From Endozoicomonas sp965208385 (GTDB taxonomy: Bacteria; Pseudomonadota; Gammaproteobacteria; Pseudomonadales; Endozoicomonadaceae): a stretch of 64,000 bases of DNA. This document shows positions 18,296 to 27,369 of this stretch, piece by piece. The stretch spans positions 1 through 64,000 of the forward strand of contig CBDBOO010000021.1 in assembly GCA_965208385.1 (NCBI GenBank), written 5' to 3'. Each line of letters begins with the position of its first letter. The first letter of the stretch is position 1. The notes under the pieces are model-generated. The model searched no databases. It worked only from the letters and a program-made list of their open reading frames with translations, and was not told the DNA's origin. Position numbers and translations under genes: made by a program.

Positions 18296-18661
18296 ATGCG
18301 GTTAAATATGCTCATATTAGCCCTCTCTTTTTCTGTATCTCATGCTTCTTTCGGAGCAGATGATATAATCAGCTTTAATATATATAACCATAAGGTCATT
18401 TATCGATTAGCCTTAGTAACCAGTCGTTTGCTTTTATATCCAACGTGGTATCTTTATGACCAATTAGGTTATGTGGTATCAGTTGTACAAAATGTTTTCC
18501 CTATGAAGAATCAGATGTCGGTGATATTGGAGCACCCTAATTCAAAATATGAGAGTTACTTGGTAGAGGACTCCTCTATATTAATACCTTTATTTGCACT
18601 CGGCAGCCACCTAAATCGGGTAAGGGCCAGGGCCATCTCATTTGGCACTAACCTCCAATAA
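18296..18661 (+). CDS. Small exported protein of cassette 3, 3' end altered by intron
   Basis: The start at 18296 gives a clear signal peptide (MRLNMLILALSFSVSHASFG). The mature part is about 85 residues and has a hydrophobic segment (YRLALVTSRLLLYPTWYLY). The original frame ends GSHL at 18612; beyond 18614 the present frame reads into the minus-strand group II intron and the ISAs1 end. Joining CACCTAA to the C at 22922 restores an end ...GSHLTKKCR and a stop within the attC, as in cassette 2. No family recognised. Confidence 0.6.
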   Translation: MRLNMLILALSFSVSHASFGADDIISFNIYNHKVIYRLALVTSRLLLYPTWYLYDQLGYVVSVVQNVFPMKNQMSVILEHPNSKYESYLVEDSSILIPLFALGSHLNRVRARAISFGTNLQ

Positions 18662-19880
18662 CACCTTGAAGTAACAGTGTTCTGTACTCATCATCTGCCG
18701 TTGCCATTATGCGTCGGTTTTTCACTCCAAGTTTCAGAGAAGTTTCCTGCTTTAACAAGTTAAGTGCTATCTGTCTGTAAACGGCCATGTTCTCAGGACC
18801 AAAGCCTTTTCTGATACGACATTCATCTTCTCTAAACCCAATATCCAGAACCCAATGTAAGTTGTTTTCAACCGACCAATGAGCCCGAACAGATCTCATG
18901 AAATTCTCGGCATCGGTTGTCATGCTTGATATAAAATAACGACGCTCAAGGCTGACCTTTTCACCCTCATGACGCTCACTTTCCACGACTCCGATCATCG
19001 TAAGATCTCGCCAGTCATTACGTTGCTCAAGCCAGCTAATATCAGTACTTACCCAACATCGTCGAGCTTCTATGCGACCATGCCCTTTATCAATAGTTTC
19101 ATGAAATTGGGTGCTTTCAGGTAAGATTTTTCTGGTTGCAAGATCATCAAGATAAAGTTTGATATCGTCGTGCAGTGACTTTTGATTTCCTTTAACAGCT
19201 AGAAGGTAATCAGCACCTTTTTCTCTGATTTTTTCAGCAATAGCTTTCTGGCAACCCATTGCGTCAGTGCTGATGATACAGCCACTCACTTCCAGCATAT
19301 CCAGAAGAGCTGGGATGGCTGTAATCTCGTTCGACTTTTCTGATGTTTTTAGTTGTCCGAGTACCATTCCAGTCTGACTGGCCCACGCATTGACCATATG
19401 AATAGCGGCCTTATTGCTCCCTTTGTCGTAGGAACGTCTCAGTGTTTTACCATCAATAGCGATGACTTCTCCATGGGTGCGTTGAGCAATCAGGCTTACC
19501 CAGGTTATAAAGCATTGACGAAATTCGTCCGGATCAATGCGTTCGAATACTCTGATAAAGGTGTGCTGGGAAGGAATTCCGTGGGGTAAAGGGATATAGA
19601 GCTTAAGCCAGGATAACTTTTTCTTGCCAAGATATGAGACCATTTTCCAGTCTTCAGCACCGCAGGTAATCATGCAAACGGCAATGAATACGAGGTGTGA
19701 AAGTGGGTAGCGATGATTATCTGCACGAACTTCGGTCAATTCTGAAAAAGTATCCAAGAGAGTCACTTACGGCATCCTTATTATTCAAGCATAGGATGCC
19801 AAATTTTCAGAATGTTTTATTGTACATTCTGCCTATTTCAAAGTGTTATTTGATGGTTAGTGCCAAATGAGATGGCCCTG
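18628..19880 (-). mobile_element. ISAs1-family insertion sequence
   Basis: 1253 bp with ends CAGGGCCATCTCATTTGGCA and its perfect complement. The 10-bp target duplication is GGGTAAGGGC (18618-18627, 19881-19890). It is inserted 12 bases from the 3' end of the group II intron. A MITE with almost the same ends lies at 35678-35841. Confidence 0.95.
18648..19766 (-). CDS. ISAs1-family DDE transposase
   Basis: 372 residues, intact. Family N-terminus TFSELTEVRADNHRYPLSHLVFIAVCMITCGAEDW, the first catalytic Asp in EVIAIDGKTLRRSYD, the second in CIISTDAMGCQK, and the conserved AHWSVENNLHWVLDIGFREDECR block with the C-terminal Glu. The length is usual for the family. It probably mobilises itself and the related MITE. 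Confidence 0.95.
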   Translation of the reverse strand: MTLLDTFSELTEVRADNHRYPLSHLVFIAVCMITCGAEDWKMVSYLGKKKLSWLKLYIPLPHGIPSQHTFIRVFERIDPDEFRQCFITWVSLIAQRTHGEVIAIDGKTLRRSYDKGSNKAAIHMVNAWASQTGMVLGQLKTSEKSNEITAIPALLDMLEVSGCIISTDAMGCQKAIAEKIREKGADYLLAVKGNQKSLHDDIKLYLDDLATRKILPESTQFHETIDKGHGRIEARRCWVSTDISWLEQRNDWRDLTMIGVVESERHEGEKVSLERRYFISSMTTDAENFMRSVRAHWSVENNLHWVLDIGFREDECRIRKGFGPENMAVYRQIALNLLKQETSLKLGVKNRRIMATADDEYRTLLLQGVIGG

Positions 19881-20638
19881 GGGTAAGGGCTGGTTTTTCT
19901 CCAGCCCTCCCCACACCACCACGGCTTGCGGGTCCGCACCGGGCGGTTCACAGAAAGTTTTAACCTTCATTGAGTTCAGTAGCCTGTAACTGTCACCTTT
20001 ATCCTCATTCTTGAGTCCAAGGTTTGGTTCCATGCACACTCAATGTTAACCAGAGCTGGTTTCATAAACTGTCGCCAATATCGAGTAAGAGCCGGTCGGC
20101 ACATTCGCTATTGAGGGCAAATGACTCCTCTCTGCTTTCTATGTTCAGCCCTTCGTTGACGACTCCTGTCGAACAACTACTATGGCCTCTGCTGACTTCT
20201 GTCCAATCACCATGCAAAATTGCTCCTGCAGGCGCTATCGGTTGTCATCGGGTTTGCTCGAACAGGGTGATGAATCACTGCTCGCCGAGCCTGTTGTAAC
20301 CAGTGGCTGAGAACTGGGATTGACCGATCGCATGTTGAGCAGATCTCCCCGGATAAGAACATGAACTGTCAGTGCACAACCGCCGCATTTACCGTATCTC
20401 TCAAACCAGAGGGCTTTGTGATCTTTGGCTCACTCGCCCACGAGAAGTCGGCCTTGTATGCGATTTCTGTCCGTCGGCTCGCACTTTTGCAGTCAGACTG
20501 CCTCCGCACAATCTCTCACGAGATTGCACTTGCCTTAAGCTAGTGGTTATCATCAGCAGGCGTCTTTACCGCCAGTCAGATGCTGGTTTACCCACAGGGG
20601 ACTTGCACCCCATAAGTTCATGCCCATGCCGGGCGTAC

Positions 20639-21399
20639 ATCGGGTAAGGGCTGGTTTTTCTCCAGCCCTCCCCACACCACCACGGCTTGCGGGTCCGCAC
20701 CGGGCGGTTCACAGAAAGTTTTAACCTTCATTGAGTTCAGTAGCCTGTAACTGTCACCTTTATCCTCATTCTTGAGTCCAAGGTTTGGTTCCATGCACAC
20801 TCAATGTTAACCAGAGCTGGTTTCATAAACTGTCGCCAATATCGAGTAAGAGCCGGTCGGCACATTCGCTATTGAGGGCAAATGACTCCTCTCTGCTTTC
20901 TATGTTCAGCCCTTCGTTGACGACTCCTGTCGAACAACTACTATGGCCTCTGCTGACTTCTGTCCAATCACCATGCAAAATTGCTCCTGCAGGCGCTATC
21001 GGTTGTCATCGGGTTTGCTCGAACAGGGTGATGAATCACTGCTCGCCGAGCCTGTTGTAACCAGTGGCTGAGAACTGGGATTGACCGATCGCATGTTGAG
21101 CAGATCTCCCCGGATAAGAACATGAACTGTCAGTGCACAACCGCCGCATTTACCGTATCTCTCAAACCAGAGGGCTTTGTGATCTTTGGCTCACTCGCCC
21201 ACGAGAAGTCGGCCTTGTATGCGATTTCTGTCCGTCGGCTCGCACTTTTGCAGTCAGACTGCCTCCGCACAATCTCTCACGAGATTGCACTTGCCTTAAG
21301 CTAGTGGTTATCATCAGCAGGCGTCTTTACCGCCAGTCAGATGCTGGTTTACCCACAGGGGACTTGCACCCCATAAGTTCATGCCCATGCCGGGCGTAC
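20639..21399 (-). mobile_element. ORF-less group II intron, array copy 3
   Basis: Exactly 761 bp. On the minus strand it starts GTACGCCCGGCATGGGC and ends CAGCCCTTACCCGAT; domain V is GAACCGCCCGGTGCGG with its partner CCGTGGTGGTG. It has no maturase gene, so splicing or movement would need a protein in trans. It appears base-for-base identical to the two following copies. Confidence 0.8.
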
Positions 21400-22160
21400 A
21401 TCGGGTAAGGGCTGGTTTTTCTCCAGCCCTCCCCACACCACCACGGCTTGCGGGTCCGCACCGGGCGGTTCACAGAAAGTTTTAACCTTCATTGAGTTCA
21501 GTAGCCTGTAACTGTCACCTTTATCCTCATTCTTGAGTCCAAGGTTTGGTTCCATGCACACTCAATGTTAACCAGAGCTGGTTTCATAAACTGTCGCCAA
21601 TATCGAGTAAGAGCCGGTCGGCACATTCGCTATTGAGGGCAAATGACTCCTCTCTGCTTTCTATGTTCAGCCCTTCGTTGACGACTCCTGTCGAACAACT
21701 ACTATGGCCTCTGCTGACTTCTGTCCAATCACCATGCAAAATTGCTCCTGCAGGCGCTATCGGTTGTCATCGGGTTTGCTCGAACAGGGTGATGAATCAC
21801 TGCTCGCCGAGCCTGTTGTAACCAGTGGCTGAGAACTGGGATTGACCGATCGCATGTTGAGCAGATCTCCCCGGATAAGAACATGAACTGTCAGTGCACA
21901 ACCGCCGCATTTACCGTATCTCTCAAACCAGAGGGCTTTGTGATCTTTGGCTCACTCGCCCACGAGAAGTCGGCCTTGTATGCGATTTCTGTCCGTCGGC
22001 TCGCACTTTTGCAGTCAGACTGCCTCCGCACAATCTCTCACGAGATTGCACTTGCCTTAAGCTAGTGGTTATCATCAGCAGGCGTCTTTACCGCCAGTCA
22101 GATGCTGGTTTACCCACAGGGGACTTGCACCCCATAAGTTCATGCCCATGCCGGGCGTAC
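21400..22160 (-). mobile_element. ORF-less group II intron, array copy 2
   Basis: 761 bp, same sequence and orientation as the neighbouring copies. The junction CCCGAT|GTACGCCC joins the 3' end of the upstream copy directly to the 5' end of this one. Confidence 0.8.
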
Positions 22161-22921
22161 ATCGGGTAAGGGCTGGTTTTTCTCCAGCCCTCCCCACACC
22201 ACCACGGCTTGCGGGTCCGCACCGGGCGGTTCACAGAAAGTTTTAACCTTCATTGAGTTCAGTAGCCTGTAACTGTCACCTTTATCCTCATTCTTGAGTC
22301 CAAGGTTTGGTTCCATGCACACTCAATGTTAACCAGAGCTGGTTTCATAAACTGTCGCCAATATCGAGTAAGAGCCGGTCGGCACATTCGCTATTGAGGG
22401 CAAATGACTCCTCTCTGCTTTCTATGTTCAGCCCTTCGTTGACGACTCCTGTCGAACAACTACTATGGCCTCTGCTGACTTCTGTCCAATCACCATGCAA
22501 AATTGCTCCTGCAGGCGCTATCGGTTGTCATCGGGTTTGCTCGAACAGGGTGATGAATCACTGCTCGCCGAGCCTGTTGTAACCAGTGGCTGAGAACTGG
22601 GATTGACCGATCGCATGTTGAGCAGATCTCCCCGGATAAGAACATGAACTGTCAGTGCACAACCGCCGCATTTACCGTATCTCTCAAACCAGAGGGCTTT
22701 GTGATCTTTGGCTCACTCGCCCACGAGAAGTCGGCCTTGTATGCGATTTCTGTCCGTCGGCTCGCACTTTTGCAGTCAGACTGCCTCCGCACAATCTCTC
22801 ACGAGATTGCACTTGCCTTAAGCTAGTGGTTATCATCAGCAGGCGTCTTTACCGCCAGTCAGATGCTGGTTTACCCACAGGGGACTTGCACCCCATAAGT
22901 TCATGCCCATGCCGGGCGTAC
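22161..22921 (-). mobile_element. ORF-less group II intron, array copy 1 (5'-most)
   Basis: 761 bp. Its 5' exon on the minus strand is the attC hairpin (22922-22963). The base after the intron, C at 22922, completes the R'' box CACCTAA+C, which shows that the whole array occupies a single insertion point. Confidence 0.8.
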
Positions 22922-22963
22922 CAAAAAAATGCAGGTGACGCCTACGGCGCACCTGATTTGGGC
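22922..22963. other. attC-like hairpin core, second site
   Basis: C, AAAAAAATG, CAGGTG-A-CGCC, TAC, GGCG-CACCTG, ATTTGGGC. The same stem as at 719-760 with a different spacer. With the array removed the site reads CACCTAAC-spacer-stem-loop-stem-ATTTGGGC, and a IIC intron takes the R' position. This is a full attC architecture. Confidence 0.75.
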
Positions 22964-24192
22964 GTGTGTGCCGAGCATGGCACTTAACTAGAGAGGTGAA
23001 AGTCCTCTTACCAGGTATTCGCAGAGCCGAAGGTTAGCGAAAGGGCACCAACAGTAGGCGCTTTAGGCGAGGGCGTTGTCGCGAGGCAGGGTCTGAAGGA
23101 AGTCCAACGCAAAATCGCGGGGCGACGAACAGAAACCCAATATGAGGTGTGACGTATCTGGAGCCAGTGGGCACGTGACCACTAAGCTCTCCATCTGCAA
23201 TAGGGATACGTTTTATAAATTGGGCGTTTACGCGATGAAAGTTAAGTGTCTTACCTCGGGAGGTCTGTCGTATGTTGAGGGAACAACTGACATCAGAGCA
23301 ATCGGGTGTGATCGTATGGCAGAAGTCAGCAGACGGCATAATAGGTGGTCTCTTGCCACTGAAGGCCAGAACAAATCAAGGAAAGTACTCGTTGGGGAAG
23401 TGTTTCTGAATGGCATCTGACAAGCAACTTCTGTTGTCTCTGGACAATCCGGAGGATGAATCGGAAATGGGAAATCCAATTGAACCACTCATAATTCAAG
23501 AGAGGCACCTTTTGTTCATCTTTAATGAGTCGTGTACTGGATAGGAATAATCTGGTGCGGGCTTTGAAACAAGTTCAACGTAATAAAGGAGCTCCGGGCG
23601 TTGATGGCATGACCGTCACTGACCTTCCTACCTTTCTCAAACGACATTGGTCTACGATACGACAACGATTAATTGACGGAACTTACTCTCCAAAACCGGT
23701 ATTAAGGGTGGAAATTCCTAAGCCGGACGGTCGCAAGCGAAAACTGGGTATCCCTACTGTATTGGATCGCTTAATACAGCAAGCGATAGCTCAGGTGCTT
23801 CAGGAAGAATGGGAATGCGAATTCCACGACAACAGTTATGGATTTCGTCCCCGACGAAGAGCACAGCAAGCGATACTCTATGCGCAAGATACTCTGCGTA
23901 AGGGTCACGACTGGGTAGTAGACTGCGATCTTGAAGCGTTCTTCGACTGCGTTAATCATGATTTATTGATGAAACAGCTCGAAACGAAACATCAGGATCA
24001 TGAATTTCTTAGATTGATCAATCGCTATTTGAAGTCCGGTGTTGAAATCAACGGAAGAAAACAGGCAACGACAGAAGGTGTACCACAGGGCGGCCCATTG
24101 TCACCTGTACTTTCCAATGTCGTATTGAATAATCTGGATTGGGAACTGGAAAGACGAAAGCTTCGATTTGTCCGTTATGCCGACGACTTTAT
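22964..24192 (+). mobile_element. Group IIC intron, truncated copy
   Basis: Starts GTGTGTGCCGAGCATGG like 761, directly behind ATTTGGGC. It has a 22-base insertion relative to the first copy near 23048. It is cut within the RT gene just after the codons for YADDF by RAYT copy 4, so domains V and VI are missing and it cannot splice. Confidence 0.85.
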
Positions 24193-24202
24193 AAACAAAT
24201 AA
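23525..24202 (+). pseudogene. Truncated group IIC RT
   Basis: MSRVLDRNNLVRALKQVQ... to RFVRYADDF, then broken by a RAYT end at about 24193. All of the maturase domain is lost. The upstream leader (from 23411) is out of frame here, which supports MSRVLDRNN as the real start of the family. Confidence 0.9.
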
Positions 24203-25179
24203 AAGGGACAGCCAATGATTTGACCTCAACAAAATCTGATCTATCTTTCTTCTGCCATTGATTGTTCATACGCAGGAGAAGCCATGACCCGTGCACGCAG
24301 AAACCTGATTGACCGTTCCAGTACACCTTACTACCACTGCATGGCTCGCTGCGTTCGTCGTGCTTTTCTCTGTGGCAAGGATTCGTTCTCCGGTCAGGAT
24401 TATGAGCATCGTCGGCAGTGGGTAGTAGATCGTCTGGATGCGCTGATTTCAGTATTTGCCATAGAAGTCTGCGCTTATGCAGTGATGTCGAATCATTATC
24501 ATGTGGTGTTGCATATCAATACGGCTGCTGCAGAGAGCTGGAATCGTGATGATATCTTTGCACGATGGACACAATTATTCACCGGGCCTGTTCTTGTGCA
24601 GCGTTATCTGGCTGGAATAAAGCTTGATCAAGGCGAACTCTTGCGGGTAGATGAATATGCTGAAGAATACCGCAGTCGTTTGATGGATATCAGCTGGTTC
24701 ATGAGGTGTTTGAATGAGCACCTGGCCAGGGAAGCGAACAAAGAAGACCAGTGTAAAGGTCGTTTCTGGGAGGGACGTTTTAAAAGTCAGGCGTTGTTGG
24801 ACGAAGCCGCATTGCTGACCTGCATGGCTTATGTGGATCTGAATCCGATTAGAGCAAAGCTGGCCAAAACACCCGAATCATCGGACTTTACTTCTATACA
24901 ATGTCGTATCAAAAAGTACACGGCTACCACGGATAAAAAACAGAGTGTGCAGTTAAAGCCCCTTCGGGCCCAGGGACAAAATCCTGAGATTGCGATTCCT
25001 TTTACTTTGGTTAATTACCTGGAACTGGTTGACTGGGCTGGAAGAGAAATCCGGCCGGATAAGCGAGGTCATATAAGGCATGATGCGCCTCCTATTCTGG
25101 AACGGCTGGGCATTGATTCTGATGAATGGTTGAAGACTATAGGTTGGAACAACCAATTCCGGCGAGCGGTGGGACGGTT
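24198..25179 (+). mobile_element. RAYT-type Y1 element, copy 4, right end missing
   Basis: Left end AATAAAAGGGACAGCCA at 24198. The right part, from the codons for GRL (25179) onward, has been replaced by the next RAYT copy. Confidence 0.85.
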
Positions 25180-25243
25180 AATAAAAGGGACAGCCAATGA
25201 TTTGACCTCAACAAAATCTGATCTATCTTTCTTCTGCCATTGA
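24284..25243 (+). pseudogene. IS200-like Y1 transposase, 3' truncated by another copy
   Basis: Matches the intact protein (16963) to about residue 299 (RRAVGRL), then reads into the left end of copy 5 and stops at 25243. It lacks all RIES repeats in the link (QCRIKKY). The HYH motif and the Tyr block are present, so a catalytically competent N-terminal domain could still be made. Confidence 0.85.
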
Positions 25244-25613
25244 TTGTTCATACGCAGGAGAAGCCATGACCCGTGCACGCAGAAACCTGATTGACCGTTC
25301 CAGTACACCTTACTACCACTGCATGGCTCGCTGCGTTCGTCGTGCTTTTCTCTGTGGCAAGGATTCGTTCTCCGGTCAGGATTATGAGCATCGTCGGCAG
25401 TGGGTAGTAGATCGTCTGGATGCGCTGGTTTCAGTATTTGCCATAGAAGTCTGCGCTTATGCGGTGATGTCGAATCATTACCATGTGGTATTGCACATTA
25501 ATGCAGCTGTTGCTGAAAGCTGGAGCCGGGATGAGGTTTTTGCCCGGTGGACTCAGCTGTTCACCGGGCCGGTTCTGGTGCAGCGATATCTGGCTGGAAT
25601 AAAGCTTGATCAA
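25180..25613 (+). mobile_element. RAYT-type Y1 element, copy 5, left part
   Basis: Left end, leader and the first 115 codons. It is joined to an ISKra4 element at CTTGATCA, which both parents share. Confidence 0.85.
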
Positions 25614-26597
25614 TCTGCACGAATTGTTGTTAATTCAACCCCGCGACATGCCTGCATGGTCAGTTGGAAGTTTGCCCACATGCCTTCCACTGAAGTAGAG
25701 CAAGATTTTCTAAGAAACCACGGACGTAAAATCCATCGAAGAACCGCTAAAGACCTGGCAGAAGTTGTTGCCAGTATTGCTCAGGCCAAAGAAGAATCCT
25801 GGACTTATGAATTACCGGATTTACCCGAGCCAGTAGCCACAGTTAGCTTGGGGCTGGATGGTGCAAACTTGCTTTATAAAGAGGGCTACAGAATTGCAAT
25901 GTGCGGAACTATTGCGCTTTATGATGAAGAAGGAAATCGAATGCACACGGTGTACGCTGCCGCTGCCCCCGAATACGGAAAAGAAACTTTTATAAGGCGG
26001 TTCTCTTCTGACATTGAGAAAATGAAGTCTCGTTTTCCTGATGCCACTTACGTTGGAGTTGCTGATGGGGCGCCAGATAATTGGACGTTTCTTGAGCCTG
26101 TTACATCGATTCAAATTCTGGATTTTTATCACGTTAGCGAATATGTGGCAGAAGCGGCAGAAGCTATATATCCGGGTAAAAAAATGCAGAATGAACGCAA
26201 AGCCTGGTTAAGATCAACACTGCACGAATTAAAAAACACCCCTGGTAAGGCAAAACGTTTATGGTTGGAATTAAAGAAAGCAGCTCCCGGGAATAAACGT
26301 CTTGTTTCTAAAGAAAAACTGGATAAAGCCAGAACTTATTTCAAAAATCACTGGCACCAAATGATTTATCCAGAAGCGTTGGAAAACAAGTTACCAATTG
26401 GTTCTGGTGTAACAGAAGCTGCTTGCAAAACGCTGGTTAAGCAGCGCATGTGTAAGTCAGGCATGCGATGGAAGGAACAAGGGGCGTCAATGCTATTAAC
26501 ATTACGAGCTCTGGCGAAGTCAACGGGTTATTGGGATGCTTTCTGGTCGAAGATGGATCGCTACGGGTTTCCAGTGGCTCACAACCTGCATGCCTGA
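25266..26597 (+). CDS. Chimeric ORF: RAYT N-terminus fused to ISKra4 transposase C-part
   Basis: A single open frame of 443 residues. Residues 1-116 are the HUH domain of the Y1 transposase (including SNHYHVVLHI, but without the nucleophile Tyr block). From SARIVVNSTPRH on it is the ISKra4-type transposase (compare 45493-46803), with its DDE motifs (LGLDGANLLY, VGVADGAPDNW, LPIGSGVTEAACKTL). The junction is an 8-base identity, CTTGATCA, at 25605-25612. It is open and uses the RAYT start and leader. Whether the product is functional is unknown; a chance fusion is the simplest view. Confidence 0.75.
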   Translation: MTRARRNLIDRSSTPYYHCMARCVRRAFLCGKDSFSGQDYEHRRQWVVDRLDALVSVFAIEVCAYAVMSNHYHVVLHINAAVAESWSRDEVFARWTQLFTGPVLVQRYLAGIKLDQSARIVVNSTPRHACMVSWKFAHMPSTEVEQDFLRNHGRKIHRRTAKDLAEVVASIAQAKEESWTYELPDLPEPVATVSLGLDGANLLYKEGYRIAMCGTIALYDEEGNRMHTVYAAAAPEYGKETFIRRFSSDIEKMKSRFPDATYVGVADGAPDNWTFLEPVTSIQILDFYHVSEYVAEAAEAIYPGKKMQNERKAWLRSTLHELKNTPGKAKRLWLELKKAAPGNKRLVSKEKLDKARTYFKNHWHQMIYPEALENKLPIGSGVTEAACKTLVKQRMCKSGMRWKEQGASMLLTLRALAKSTGYWDAFWSKMDRYGFPVAHNLHA

Positions 26598-26618
26598 CAT
26601 TATTCAAGCCACACACCC
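25613..26618 (+). mobile_element. ISKra4-like element, right 1 kb
   Basis: Distal part of the element known whole at 45472-46864, ending ATTCAAGCCACACACCC at 26618. The left part is missing. Confidence 0.85.
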
Positions 26619-27199
26619 CTCTGCTGGATTAAGATGCCGATCATATGCACCCCAATTATCAGTATAAAATCTCTTTATATTAAATGGAGCGAGCAGCTCT
26701 TTTAGAGTCTTAAATACCTTGTCAGTTCGCTTTCCAAAGGCATAAGCAAGAACCGTATTGGTGGTATGGTCAACTGCGTGCCAAAGCCAGCGCTGGTTAA
26801 ATTTACTATTAACAAATGACCATTGCTCATCAAGCTCTGCCTCTTCGCAGGCAGGCTCTAGATGTATATTACTCTCATCTCCAAGCTCCATTGTGCGGAT
26901 ATTAGGATTAACTTTGATTAAGCCTTTTTCTTTTTTTTTAAGGTGTTTATGACAGTCGTTTTACTAATACCCAACACCCTCCCTGTGTCCCTTACGCCAC
27001 TGCCATTAATTGCCATCTCAACGATTTTTTCCTTAACTCCAGGCTCGTAGGCTTTGTAACGATATTTGAGCATGAACGTTTTAACATGGCAGTCAATATT
27101 ACAACACAGGTAGCGCGGTACATTATGGGCGCTAACACCGATGTATTTGATGTTTTGGCTGTCACAAGTACTACAGCGTACTATTGAAGAACAAGTCAT
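26604..27199 (-). pseudogene. IS1-family insA/insB', truncated
   Basis: InsA (27199-26918, MTCSSIVRCSTCDSQNIKYIG...) with the Zn-finger CxxC pairs and HTH (GSGVRDTGRVLGISKTTVINTL). A run of eight A before GAAAAAGG allows the -1 shift typical of IS1 and continues as InsB' (KGLIKVNPNIRTMELG..., LDEQWSFVNSK, AFGKRTDKVFKTL, FYTDNWGAY). InsB' is cut at about 26619 by the ISKra4 end, losing the last third with the catalytic Glu region. Inactive. Confidence 0.85.
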
Positions 27200-27369
27200 A
27201 TTTAACTCGCTAGTAATACGTCTACTGTCGTATTATAGCTGACTTTTCGGAACCTACAGGTTTAACCCACTACCGATAATAGTAACTATTCAGCCCCCCT
27301 AAAAATAAACTGGCATTTTTAAGAATTTGTACCAAATTAGTAGAGGTAAGTTTTTTTTCCTGCGCTGCC

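Larger units (their letters stand above)
18615..20638 (-). mobile_element. ORF-less group II intron, array copy 4 (3'-most), split by ISAs1
   Basis: Intron sequence 18615-18627 and 19891-20638 joins to exactly 761 bp when the ISAs1 element and one copy of its 10-bp duplication are removed. The 3' end on the minus strand is CCCGAT, followed by TTAGGTGGC, the complement of the cassette 3 R'' box. The 5' end abuts the 3' end of the next copy with no base in between. Confidence 0.8.

Noticed and set aside
19878..22921. CRISPR array or rRNA/tRNA tandem repeat
   Set aside because: Units of 761 bp without spacers and with group II intron ends; neither CRISPR repeat/spacer structure nor rRNA/tRNA features.
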